Of a stretch of 64,000 nt of DNA, positions 56,348 through 64,000 are shown in pieces. Below the pieces are notes generated by a model. The model did not search any database and was not told the origin of the DNA. It worked only from the letters and a program-made list of their open reading frames with translations. The position numbers and the translations under genes are program-made. Location of the stretch: NCBI RefSeq assembly GCF_900186985.1, contig NZ_LT906447.1, forward strand, positions 1,860,001 to 1,924,000. The letters run 5' to 3'. This stretch comes from Staphylococcus piscifermentans. GTDB taxonomy: Bacteria; Bacillota; Bacilli; Staphylococcales; Staphylococcaceae. Each line of letters starts with the position of its first letter. Within the stretch, counting starts at the first letter, position 1.

Positions 56348-58195
56348 TTATTCGTCTTCTTGCATCATTTGTTTTACACGTTTTGCTTCTTTTTCACGTT
56401 GTGCTTTATTTAAGATTTTCTTTCTCAAACGAATATTTTCAGGTGTTACTTCTAATAATTCGTCATCATCAATAAATTCTAACGCTTCTTCTAAAGTCAA
56501 AATACGTGGGCGTTTCATTGTTTCAGTTTGGTCTTTTGTTGCTGAACGCACGTTGGTTTGGTTTTTAGTTTTAGTGATATTAACTGTTAAGTCGTTATCA
56601 CGGTTGTTTTCCCCAACAATCATACCTTCGTATACTTCAGTACCAGGTTCCATAAAGTTTGTACCGCGATCTTCGAGACCGATAATAGCATAAGCACTTG
56701 CTTTACCTTGGTCCATTGATACTAGCACACCGTTACGACGGCCGCCGATACGCCCTTTAACACGTGGACGGAATTCTTCGAAAGTATGGTTGATAATACC
56801 ATAACCGCTTGTCATAGACATGAATTCAGTTGTGTAACCGATTAAACCACGTGCTGGTACCATAAAGATTAAACGTGTTAAGCCATTGTCAGTTGTGACC
56901 ATGTCTAACATTTCACCTTTACGTTGACCTAATGATTCAATAACTGCACCAGCATTTTCTTGTGGCACTTCACATTGTACGCGTTCAAACGGTTCGCATA
57001 ATTTACCATCGATTTCTTTTAAGATAACTTGAGGTTTAGAAACTTGCAATTCATATCCTTCACGACGCATGTTCTCGATTAAGATAGATAAATGCAATTC
57101 ACCACGGCCAGCTACTGTCCAAGCATCTGGTGAATCTGTAGGTGTTACCTTCAATGATACGTCTGTTTCAAGTTGTTGATCTAAACGATCTTGAATTTGA
57201 CGTGCAGTGACATATTGACCTTCACGACCAGCGAATGGTGAGTTGTTAACACGGAAAGTCATTTCTAATGTTGGTTCATCAATACGCAATACTGGTAATG
57301 CTTCTTGGTGGTCGTGCGGTGTAACCGTTTCACCAACGTTGATATCTTCCATACCAGATACTGCAATTAAGTCGCCTGCGTGTGCTTCTTCAATTTCTTC
57401 ACGTTTCAATCCGAAGAAACCGAATAATTTAGTGACACGGAAGTTTTTAACGCTGCCGTCAAGTTTCAATAATGATACTTGGTCGCCGACTTTAATTGTT
57501 CCTCTGAATACACGACCGATACCGATACGTCCTAAGTAGTCATTGTAGTCTAATAATGCAACTTGGAATTGTAATGGTTCGTCTCTATTGTCTTTTGGTG
57601 CTGGAATTTCTTCAAGAATTGTTTCATATAATGATTGCATGTTGTCATCTTGAGTTTCAGGGTCCAAGCTTGCTGTACCGTTTACCGCTGAAGCATAAAC
57701 AACTGGGAATTCTAATTGTTCATCGTTTGCTTCTAATTCGATAAATAAGTCTAATACTTCGTCTACAACCGCTTCAGGACGCGCTGAAGGTTTATCGATT
57801 TTATTTACAACCACAACAGGTTTTAAGTTTTGTTCTAAGGCTTTTTTCAACACGAAACGTGTTTGAGGCATTGTACCTTCGTAGGCATCAACAACTAATA
57901 CAACACCGTCTACCATTTTCATAATACGTTCAACTTCGCCACCGAAGTCAGCGTGTCCTGGTGTATCTAAGATATTAATTCTAGTGCCTTTATAATCAAC
58001 CGCAGTATTTTTTGCTAAAATTGTAATACCACGTTCTCTTTCTAAATCATTTGAATCCATTGCACGTTCGTCAACGTGTTCATTCTCACGGAAAATACCA
58101 GATTGTTTTAATAATTCATCTACCAAAGTTGTTTTACCATGGTCAACGTGAGCGATAATAGCAATATTACGAACGTCATTTCTTAAATTTGTCAT
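56348..58195 (-). CDS. typA: Ribosome-associated GTPase TypA/BipA
   Basis: Translational GTPase involved in ribosome assembly and stress or cold growth. The G domain has AHVDHGKTT (G1, about 15-23), RGITI (G2), DTPGHADF (G3), NKID (G4) and an ASAVNG G5 region, followed by domains II, III, V and a BipA-specific C-terminal domain. The ATG at 58195 behind AAAGGAAATTTAGT is chosen, giving 615 residues as in S. aureus; the extended frame is rejected. It is divergent from the DUF5325 gene. Confidence 0.97.
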   Translation of the reverse strand: MTNLRNDVRNIAIIAHVDHGKTTLVDELLKQSGIFRENEHVDERAMDSNDLERERGITILAKNTAVDYKGTRINILDTPGHADFGGEVERIMKMVDGVVLVVDAYEGTMPQTRFVLKKALEQNLKPVVVVNKIDKPSARPEAVVDEVLDLFIELEANDEQLEFPVVYASAVNGTASLDPETQDDNMQSLYETILEEIPAPKDNRDEPLQFQVALLDYNDYLGRIGIGRVFRGTIKVGDQVSLLKLDGSVKNFRVTKLFGFFGLKREEIEEAHAGDLIAVSGMEDINVGETVTPHDHQEALPVLRIDEPTLEMTFRVNNSPFAGREGQYVTARQIQDRLDQQLETDVSLKVTPTDSPDAWTVAGRGELHLSILIENMRREGYELQVSKPQVILKEIDGKLCEPFERVQCEVPQENAGAVIESLGQRKGEMLDMVTTDNGLTRLIFMVPARGLIGYTTEFMSMTSGYGIINHTFEEFRPRVKGRIGGRRNGVLVSMDQGKASAYAIIGLEDRGTNFMEPGTEVYEGMIVGENNRDNDLTVNITKTKNQTNVRSATKDQTETMKRPRILTLEEALEFIDDDELLEVTPENIRLRKKILNKAQREKEAKRVKQMMQEDE

Positions 58196-58289
58196 ACTAA
58201 ATTTCCTTTCTTGAGTAAATTCCCACTTCAATTTGCAACTTTTTTATTATATCATATTATTGAGCAAAGAATAATAAGGTGGGGTTTGA

Positions 58290-58481
58290 ATGCAGAAAAA
58301 AAAATCACATGCGATTTTTTGGGTATACACAGTTCTAGCAGTTCTGTTCCTTTTACTGTTCAGTTTCAGTATCGGAGCTAAGAGCTTACCATTCGCGATT
58401 ATTACATTTGTAATCATGGTTGGTATCTTCGGCGCAGGATTTGCTACGAAAAAGAAATACCGAGAAAATGGCTGGCTATAA
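58290..58481 (+). CDS. DUF5325 (YlaF-like) membrane protein
   Basis: A 63-residue protein with two hydrophobic helices (about 9-25 and 33-50) and a basic C-terminus KKKYRENGWL; function unknown. AAGGTGGGGTTTGA upstream of the ATG supports it. It is divergent from typA, the same context as ylaF beside typA in B. subtilis. Confidence 0.88.
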   Translation: MQKKKSHAIFWVYTVLAVLFLLLFSFSIGAKSLPFAIITFVIMVGIFGAGFATKKKYRENGWL

Positions 58482-58565
58482 GCGAATTGACATATTTGTA
58501 ACAAAGGTATCCATTTATTGCAGTACCCTGCATAATGGAGATTACTCATAAATTTCAGTCAAAAG

Positions 58566-58645
58566 AAAAAGGTTGGGTTCATGCCATGCAGCAGATGAGC
58601 AGCTTAATGCTCATTTGCTTATGCATACATGGTCCCGACCTTTTT
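58566..58645 (-). terminator. Long imperfect hairpin terminator after suhB
   Basis: AAAAAGGTTGGG pairs with CCCGACCTTTTT (G-T allowed), with a nested ATGAGCA/TGCTCAT stem. Read on the minus strand it ends in a T-run. Confidence 0.75.
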
Positions 58646-59465
58646 ATTGTTTGTATCTTGCGTGCAGTGCTTCTAAGGTTTCTTTTTCAGAAAGCATATG
58701 CTTATTCAAAATCTCTTCATGCACTGCTTGGTTGCCTACTAAAACGGAATGAGGTTGTGTCAGTTCTAAGGGTTTGCCTAATAAATCTGAACCGACGCCG
58801 CCTACTTCATTTAAAATAATCAAACCGCCTGCAAAATCCCAAGGCTGTAATCTTGGTGTCATATATGCAGCGAGTTTGCCTCGCGCGACATTCACGATTT
58901 CTAAAGCTGCTGAACCGTAAGCCCGTGCGCTTCTCGCATCATCTACTACCTTTTTGAATATAACACCTATTTGCGGCTTTGTTAACCAGTTTGGATTAAT
59001 TCCAATTAAACTTTTCTTCAATTCGCTGCCTGCAATCGGTTTCAACGGATGTTCATTCACAAATGCACCCTCGCCGGCTTTAGCATGATACAATTTGTCG
59101 TTCATCACGTCATAGACAAATCCTGCATAAGGTTTGCCGTCGTTATAAATACCGATGGAAATGGCAAAATTTTCTTGCTGATGCACAAAGTTCAATGTAC
59201 CATCAATCGGATCAATCACCCATACGACTCCTTCAGGTTTCAATTCAGACATCGGCTTGCCATGTCCTTCTTCCCCTATCACCTGCGCATCTGGATAATT
59301 CTCCATGATATTATTGTAAATAAAATCCTCCGTTGCTTTATCAACATTGGTTACTAAATCATTCGGATTAGATTTTGTTTCAATATCTATTTCTTCTTGC
59401 ATCATTTTTCGTATATTATTGCCCGCTTCAATCACGAGCCCTTTTGCGTAATCATATACTGCCAT
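58644..59465 (-). CDS. Inositol monophosphatase family protein (SuhB-like)
   Basis: Mg-dependent phosphatase of the inositol monophosphatase fold; the in vivo substrate is uncertain. Motifs are GEEGHGK (Glu65, Glu66), [15 protein letters not shown] (Asp85, Asp88, Gly-Thr 89-90) and [16 protein letters not shown] (metal-ligand Asp). The ATG at 59465 follows AAGGGGTGTTCGAC and gives 273-274 residues. It is head-to-head with the DUF1054 gene across about 120 bases, as yktC-yktB in B. subtilis. Confidence 0.93.
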   Translation of the reverse strand: MAVYDYAKGLVIEAGNNIRKMMQEEIDIETKSNPNDLVTNVDKATEDFIYNNIMENYPDAQVIGEEGHGKPMSELKPEGVVWVIDPIDGTLNFVHQQENFAISIGIYNDGKPYAGFVYDVMNDKLYHAKAGEGAFVNEHPLKPIAGSELKKSLIGINPNWLTKPQIGVIFKKVVDDARSARAYGSAALEIVNVARGKLAAYMTPRLQPWDFAGGLIILNEVGGVGSDLLGKPLELTQPHSVLVGNQAVHEEILNKHMLSEKETLEALHARYKQ

Positions 59466-59584
59466 GTCGAACACCCCTTCATTGTTATTATAACGCTCTC
59501 TATACTGTAGGAAATTGCATCTGCTCTGTTTGTCTATCCAAATTATGCTACAATATTTTCAATACAACAAACAGGAGGCAAATG

Positions 59585-60196
59585 ATGTCTAAATTTACTT
59601 TTACTCAACAAAACTTTAAAGTCTTTGAAGTTCCAGGTTTAGAAGGACGTATGGCTGCCATTGAATCAGAAATTCAACCTAAACTCGCAGCCCTTGGTGA
59701 TTACTTCACTGATTTCTTGAATACCCACACGCCTGATGAGTTCTATGCACATATTGCAAAACATGCTCGCCGTACAGTTAATCCGCCTAAAGATACCTGG
59801 GTGGCCTTTTCAACTAATAAACGCGGTTATAAAATGCTGCCTCACTTCCAAATCGGTCTCTACGAAGATCAAGTCTTTGTCATGTTCGGTGTCATGCATG
59901 AAGCTAAAAATAAAAATCACTACATTGAAGTCTTTGACAAGCACTTTGATGAGATTGAAAACTTGCCGGAGGATTACCGGATTTGTACGGACCACGTAAA
60001 AATGGAAAAACCATTGATTAAAGACCTTACTACTGATGAGTTGCATGAAGCATTACATCGCGCTCATCAATTGAAAAAAGGCGAATTTTTCATTGCACGT
60101 ACATTATCCCCTAAAGCACCAGAACTTAAAACTGATAAAGCCTTTAAAAGTTATTTAGAAGATACTTTTGAGCAATTACTTAAGTTTTACTCATAA
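59585..60196 (+). CDS. DUF1054 (UPF0637, YktB-like) protein
   Basis: Cytoplasmic protein of about 203 residues and unknown function. The block [51 protein letters not shown] is the family's strongest signature. AGGAGG lies six bases before the second of two ATG codons (59582, 59585); the second is preferred. The long upstream extension overlaps suhB and has no support. It is divergent from suhB. Confidence 0.93.
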   Translation: MSKFTFTQQNFKVFEVPGLEGRMAAIESEIQPKLAALGDYFTDFLNTHTPDEFYAHIAKHARRTVNPPKDTWVAFSTNKRGYKMLPHFQIGLYEDQVFVMFGVMHEAKNKNHYIEVFDKHFDEIENLPEDYRICTDHVKMEKPLIKDLTTDELHEALHRAHQLKKGEFFIARTLSPKAPELKTDKAFKSYLEDTFEQLLKFYS

Positions 60197-60324
60197 TAGC
60201 ATACTCTAAAACTTATAACTACACTCAGGATTATTTCCACGCCTTTTCTGTTTTAACAGATGAGGTGTTTTTTCTATAAAAAATTTGTGTCGTTCTACGC
60301 TAAAAAAGCGTTCACATTAAATTT

Positions 60325-60338
60325 TTAGGTTGACCTAA
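60325..60338. promoter_or_regulatory. MntR-like box upstream of mntH
   Basis: TTAGGTTGACCTAA has 6-base inverted arms (TTAGGT/ACCTAA), the known form of staphylococcal MntR/SitR operators. It lies 60 bases before the mntH start. Confidence 0.72.
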
Positions 60339-60397
60339 CTTTATTTTTACTTTATTATTGAACAATATTAGAAGTATTAGAAGCGGAGGTGACCTTC

Positions 60398-61741
60398 TTG
60401 AGTAAAAAGCAGGTCAAATATGACACTGACAGTTTAAATGAAGTCAATAATTCTGTCAGTTTTAACTCCAGCAGCAGTATCAAACAGAAATTCTTGTCTT
60501 TCTTAGGACCTGGATTACTGGTCGCTGTTGGCTATATGGATCCAGGTAACTGGATTACATCTATGCAAGGCGGTGCGAAATACGGATATATTCTGCTGTT
60601 TATTATCCTTGTCTCCAGTTTGTCTGCCATGCTCTTACAAAGTATGACTGTCAGATTAGGAATCGCATCAGGCTATGATTTAGCACAAGTTACGAAACAT
60701 TACTTGAACAAACCTTTAGGCTATATATTCTGGATTATAGCTGAACTCGCAATTATCGCAACCGATGTTGCCGAAGTAATCGGGAGCGCGATTGCACTTG
60801 ACCTATTATTCGGAATTCCTTTAATCGTCGGGGCTATCATAACCGTGTTAGATGTATTTATCTTATTGTTCATTATGAAATTCGGTTTTAGAAAGATTGA
60901 AGCGATTGTTGGAACATTAATATTTACAGTCTTAGCTATCTTTATCTTTGAAGTCTATATTGCTTCTCCGGATGTAACACGTATCTTAAACGGCTTTATC
61001 CCTAGCAGCAAGATTATTACGGAACACGGTGCGCTATATATTGCTTTAGGTATCGTAGGCGCGACAATTATGCCGCATAACTTATACTTGCACTCTTCTA
61101 TCGTGCAATCACGTACTTATGACCGTAAAGATGAAGATTCTAAAGCACAAGCTATTAAATTTGCAACAATTGACTCTAACATTCAATTGAGTATTGCATT
61201 CATTATTAACTGTTTATTGCTGATATTAGGAGCCGCTTTATTCTATGGCGGCAATTCAGAAAGTCTTGGCGGATTCTATGACTTATACCACGCCTTGAAG
61301 ACACAACCGTTATTAGGCGCTTCTCTAGGCGGTTTGATGAGCACCTTATTTGCTGTAGCACTACTAGCATCAGGTCAAAACTCAACGATTACGGGTACCT
61401 TAGCTGGACAAATCGTGATGGAAGGCTTTATCAATTTAAAAATACCGAATTGGTTGAATCGTTTAATCACACGTGGGATTGCTATCATTCCTGTCATCGT
61501 CTGCCTCATTATCTTTAACGGTAACGAAGCGATGATGGAACAATTGCTGGTCTTCTCACAAGTATTTTTAAGTATTGCCTTGCCGTTCTCATTGATTCCT
61601 TTACAACTTGCTACTAACAACTCAGATTTAATGGGTCGTTTTAAAAACAAATTATGGATTAATATTGTTTCTTGGATTTTAATTGGTGTGCTCAGTATTT
61701 TGAACATCCATTTAATTATTCAAACTTTCCAAGAGCTTTAA
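60398..61741 (+). CDS. mntH: Nramp-family manganese transporter MntH
   Basis: Proton-coupled divalent metal importer, mainly for Mn(II). Eleven hydrophobic helices; helix 1 has DPGNW (48-52) and helix 6 has MPHNLYLHS, the metal-coordinating Asp/Asn and Met. The start is a TTG at 60398 eight bases after GGAGG, giving [10 protein letters not shown] and 447 residues; the GTG at 60389 is part of the ribosome site. The MntR-like box implies repression in high Mn. It ends at a convergent terminator. Confidence 0.95.
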   Translation: MSKKQVKYDTDSLNEVNNSVSFNSSSSIKQKFLSFLGPGLLVAVGYMDPGNWITSMQGGAKYGYILLFIILVSSLSAMLLQSMTVRLGIASGYDLAQVTKHYLNKPLGYIFWIIAELAIIATDVAEVIGSAIALDLLFGIPLIVGAIITVLDVFILLFIMKFGFRKIEAIVGTLIFTVLAIFIFEVYIASPDVTRILNGFIPSSKIITEHGALYIALGIVGATIMPHNLYLHSSIVQSRTYDRKDEDSKAQAIKFATIDSNIQLSIAFIINCLLLILGAALFYGGNSESLGGFYDLYHALKTQPLLGASLGGLMSTLFAVALLASGQNSTITGTLAGQIVMEGFINLKIPNWLNRLITRGIAIIPVIVCLIIFNGNEAMMEQLLVFSQVFLSIALPFSLIPLQLATNNSDLMGRFKNKLWINIVSWILIGVLSILNIHLIIQTFQEL

Positions 61742-61746
61742 ACACA

Positions 61747-61788
61747 ACATAAAGGCCTCGCATCCTTACCGGAGCGAGGCTTTTATGT
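61747..61788. terminator. Bidirectional terminator after mntH
   Basis: ACATAAAGGCCTCGC pairs with GCGAGGCTTTTATGT (one mismatch) around a 12-base loop. Confidence 0.82.
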
Positions 61789-61795
61789 TGCTCTT

Positions 61796-62596
61796 TTATT
61801 TCTTATCATCTAAATCGTGACGGCTTGGTCGTTCGTCATTATTTCGGCGACGTTGACTTGTTAAGTCATTGTTGCTGATATCATCTTTGTTGTCTTCATA
61901 GAAAGTTTCTTCGTCTTTTTCGACAAATTCATTTCCTTTTTTATCATAACCACGTTCCTCAGTATAAATACGTTCTTCTTTAGGATTGTGATTATTTTCT
62001 TGATGCTGGTTATTTTCATGTTCGTGTTTTTTGCCGCCTAAAACACCACTTTCGCGTCTTTCTCTTTCTTTACGATTGTGTGCAGCATGTTCTGCTTCTG
62101 AATAATGTTCAGGGTCTTCTAAGTTTGGATCTACTTTACCTTTTTTATGCAATTCATCTAAATCGTCATCTTTGCTTGTTGTAGCATCAAAGTAACCGTG
62201 TTTTCTATCGTATTCTTGATTTTCTCTATGCTTCTTCTGACTTCTTCTTACAAATAACATAATGCCTGCAATGAAGAATAAGATTGAAGCGATGAAGTTA
62301 GATAAGAATACGCCGATTACTGCAGCAATAACGAGTAAAACACCGCCTAAAATACGGTTTTTCTTACTTAAAACAATACCTATTGCTGCGATGATGGCAA
62401 CTACAATTAATGATACCGCTTCAAAAATCATTGAGTGTTGCAAGTATGAGGCAGACATACTTGAATCGCCTTGTTTTAATAATAATTTAGATATTGCGCC
62501 TTTCCCCATGGCTAAACCTATGAGAAACAATAAGGTATATAGTAGGGTTAAGCCTACACCAATCCAACCTATCACTCTCTCTAATTTTCTATTCAT
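61796..62596 (-). CDS. DUF4064-like membrane protein with charged tail (1)
   Basis: Membrane protein of unknown role. Four hydrophobic helices (about 9-30, 55-75, 80-102 and 104-118) are followed by a long hydrophilic tail of about 140 residues rich in Asp, Glu, Lys, His and Asn, probably disordered and cytoplasmic. The ATG at 62596 follows CAGGAGGGTAAATCC and gives 266 residues; the longer frame covers the ribosome site. It is followed to the right by a similar gene (62846), suggesting a tandem pair. The family call rests on topology and N-terminus RVIGWIGVGLT. Confidence 0.78.
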   Translation of the reverse strand: MNRKLERVIGWIGVGLTLLYTLLFLIGLAMGKGAISKLLLKQGDSSMSASYLQHSMIFEAVSLIVVAIIAAIGIVLSKKNRILGGVLLVIAAVIGVFLSNFIASILFFIAGIMLFVRRSQKKHRENQEYDRKHGYFDATTSKDDDLDELHKKGKVDPNLEDPEHYSEAEHAAHNRKERERRESGVLGGKKHEHENNQHQENNHNPKEERIYTEERGYDKKGNEFVEKDEETFYEDNKDDISNNDLTSQRRRNNDERPSRHDLDDKK

Positions 62597-62845
62597 GGAT
62601 TTACCCTCCTGATTAGGCAAGATCGAGGTTGCATTTTTATTTGTTGTTCGCTAACCTCAGCCGTTATTTTAAGGCCATTTGAACTGGTCTTATAATCGTT
62701 AATACCCTGTCAAATAAGGTTTATGCATGCATAGTTTCATATTACAACTAATTATTATATAAATTACATTTGAATTCATTACTTTGTCGAAAATAAAAAA
62801 TAACGGTTAAATCTACATATTAATATAGACCTAACCGTTACTTAT

Positions 62846-64000
62846 TTATTTATCTTCTTTTGCGTCATCTGTTGGTGTTTCAGTATTATCTGTTGTTTTA
62901 TCCTCTGGCTTTTCCGGCTCAGGATGTTCAGATTTTTGCTGACTGAAGGAACGACGCTCTTCAAAATTCATACGACGTTGGTTCACTGCACTCGGACGTT
63001 GCTTACGGAGTTCTTTCGCACGTTTTTTACGTTCTTTCTTTTCACGCTTACGTGCTGCTTTCTCTTCAGGTGTTTCACCTTTACGTGGTTCATTGACACG
63101 ATTTTGTATTTCTTCCTCAGATTCGTTGTTGCCTTCTATTTCATCAATGCGTGCTTGTTCACGTTCATAAGCGTCCATCTCTTGTTCTTCTTTTACTTCG
63201 TCTGCAGATTTTTGTTTATATTTAGCTTGTCGTGATAAGAACTGTGGTTCTTCTTCATAATCAGCTTGCGGATTCTGTTCATCTTGATAGCGACCATCCG
63301 CTTCAGCACCTCGTTCTTTTTCAGGACGGTATACGCGAGTATCATCCTCTTCTTCTGCAAGTTCTCTATCACGTTTTTCATATGCAGGTTCATGACGGGG
63401 ACGACGATTGCTCTCATCTTCATAATCATCTTCGTAACGTCCTCTGCCTCTATCGTATTCAGGACGATTGTAATAATCATCTCGTCCATAATCGTAATCA
63501 CGGTCATAAGGACCATAGCTGCCTGGATAATAAGGCACTGATTCAACACGATCTTTACGGGCAAACATCATAATTGCTACGATAAAGAAAAGAATAGGTA
63601 TAATGACAGTCGCAAGCAATAACACAAGCGGTAAAGTAATAATTGATGCAATTAAAAACAGAATACCAGACAGCACTCGAATATTCATCGAAATAAGTGC
63701 TAAGAATGAAATTAATAAACAAACAATTAAATACACTATCACTGCCCATATTCCATTTTGCAGCCAAATGACAAATTGAGTGGTATTCAACCCGTTATTC
63801 GTCAATACTTGTTGCGCAAATTCATTATTGGTCAATGTTTGTTCTAACTTTTGGATGGAGGTATCATTGCTGAATGACACCAGCGCAATAAACATTGTGG
63901 CTACCGTAAGCAGCAGCAAACCAATCCAGTTCAGCCACCCCAGTACTTTTTCTGCCACTCTGCTCACTGGCCGTTTAATTTGTGTGTATTGTGGTTCTCC
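62846..64000 (-). CDS. DUF4064-like membrane protein with charged tail (2), N-terminus beyond window
   Basis: It has four hydrophobic helices like its neighbour, with the N-terminal segment RVAEKVLGWLNWIGLLLLT matching the pattern RVIGWIGVGLT, then a long Tyr/Asp/Arg-rich, Glu/Lys-rich tail ending TPTDDAKEDK. A GTG at 63967 could be the start, but it has no ribosome site and the frame stays open to the window edge (GEPQYTQIKRPV), so the true start is probably outside. The tail is highly repetitive in charge (YDRDYDYGRDDYY). Function unknown. Confidence 0.72.
   Translation of the reverse strand, partial: GEPQYTQIKRPVSRVAEKVLGWLNWIGLLLLTVATMFIALVSFSNDTSIQKLEQTLTNNEFAQQVLTNNGLNTTQFVIWLQNGIWAVIVYLIVCLLISFLALISMNIRVLSGILFLIASIITLPLVLLLATVIIPILFFIVAIMMFARKDRVESVPYYPGSYGPYDRDYDYGRDDYYNRPEYDRGRGRYEDDYEDESNRRPRHEPAYEKRDRELAEEEDDTRVYRPEKERGAEADGRYQDEQNPQADYEEEPQFLSRQAKYKQKSADEVKEEQEMDAYEREQARIDEIEGNNESEEEIQNRVNEPRKGETPEEKAARKREKKERKKRAKELRKQRPSAVNQRRMNFEERRSFSQQKSEHPEPEKPEDKTTDNTETPTDDAKEDK

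Noticed and set aside
58247..58549. Minus-strand ORF of 100 residues opposite the DUF5325 gene
   Set aside because: There is no ribosome site and no recognisable protein pattern, while the plus-strand gene has a good ribosome site and conserved context.
59375..59584. Long N-terminal extension of the DUF1054 protein
   Set aside because: It overlaps the suhB-like gene on the other strand, is rich in Cys/Leu unlike the family, and a strong AGGAGG precedes the ATG at 59585.

Overview
The window reads as core chromosome of a low-GC coagulase-negative Staphylococcus. The evidence is the near-verbatim staphylococcal form of FtsA, pyruvate carboxylase, TypA and CtaA, a pair of beta-class phenol-soluble modulin (PSM) genes, and a gene order that follows the S. 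aureus dcw-psm-sdh-pheST-rpmF-cta-pyc-ftsW-typA segment. Several S. aureus virulence blocks expected in this order are missing (isd heme uptake, hla and its neighbours). This suggests a low-pathogenicity species, perhaps of the S. carnosus/simulans type; the species guess is inference only. Most genes lie on the minus strand.

Region by region. 1-8.5 kb: the division and cell-wall (dcw) cluster, read leftwards as mraZ, rsmH, ftsL, pbp1, mraY, murD, divIB and ftsA (cut by the left edge), with a three-copy 10-bp MraZ-type repeat in front of mraZ. 8.6-13 kb: bshC (bacillithiol), a YlbP-like acetyltransferase, a HAD phosphatase, a 60-residue conserved protein and a membrane protein with a duplicated C-terminal domain. 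13-18.4 kb: an accessory stretch with two PSM-beta genes under a possible AgrA site, tRNA-Arg(UCU), two tandem paralogous lipoproteins, two orphan ORFs, an ElaA-like acetyltransferase and two VOC proteins. 18.4-26.6 kb: phosphoesterase, rdgB, murI, sdhCAB (with Fur-like and cre sites), uvrC and trxA. 26.7-38.4 kb: mutS2, polX, cvpA, zapA, rnhC, pheST under a Phe T-box, an rRNA methyltransferase, a 42-bp palindromic repeat array where S. aureus carries isd, and rpmF. 38.5-46.4 kb: yceD, tmcAL, an ornithine-cyclodeaminase-like gene, coaD, rsmD, ylb genes, a GDPD-like phosphodiesterase and a 43-bp repeat array. 46.5-59.5 kb: ctaM, ctaB, ctaA, pyc, ftsW, ylaN, typA and suhB. 59.6-64 kb: a DUF1054 protein, mntH with an MntR-like box, and two membrane proteins with long charged tails, the last cut by the right edge.

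The genes fall into working groups: peptidoglycan precursor synthesis and septation (dcw, murI, ftsW, zapA); aerobic respiration and carbon flow (sdhCAB, ctaA/B/M, pyc); DNA repair and RNA-DNA hybrid removal (uvrC, mutS2, polX, rnhC, rdgB); and translation (pheST, rpmF, rsmH, rsmD, tmcAL, typA).

The least explained structure is a set of intergenic palindromic repeats at four loci (about 13.1, 37.8, 44.5 and 56.0 kb) whose arms appear related. At 13.1 kb two complete palindromes stand side by side. The 43-bp array at 44.5 kb looks like a recombinant of the left arm of one and the right arm of the other. A separate A/B-type dispersed element occurs at 44.2 and 49.1 kb. No clearly new enzymatic or defence system was found.
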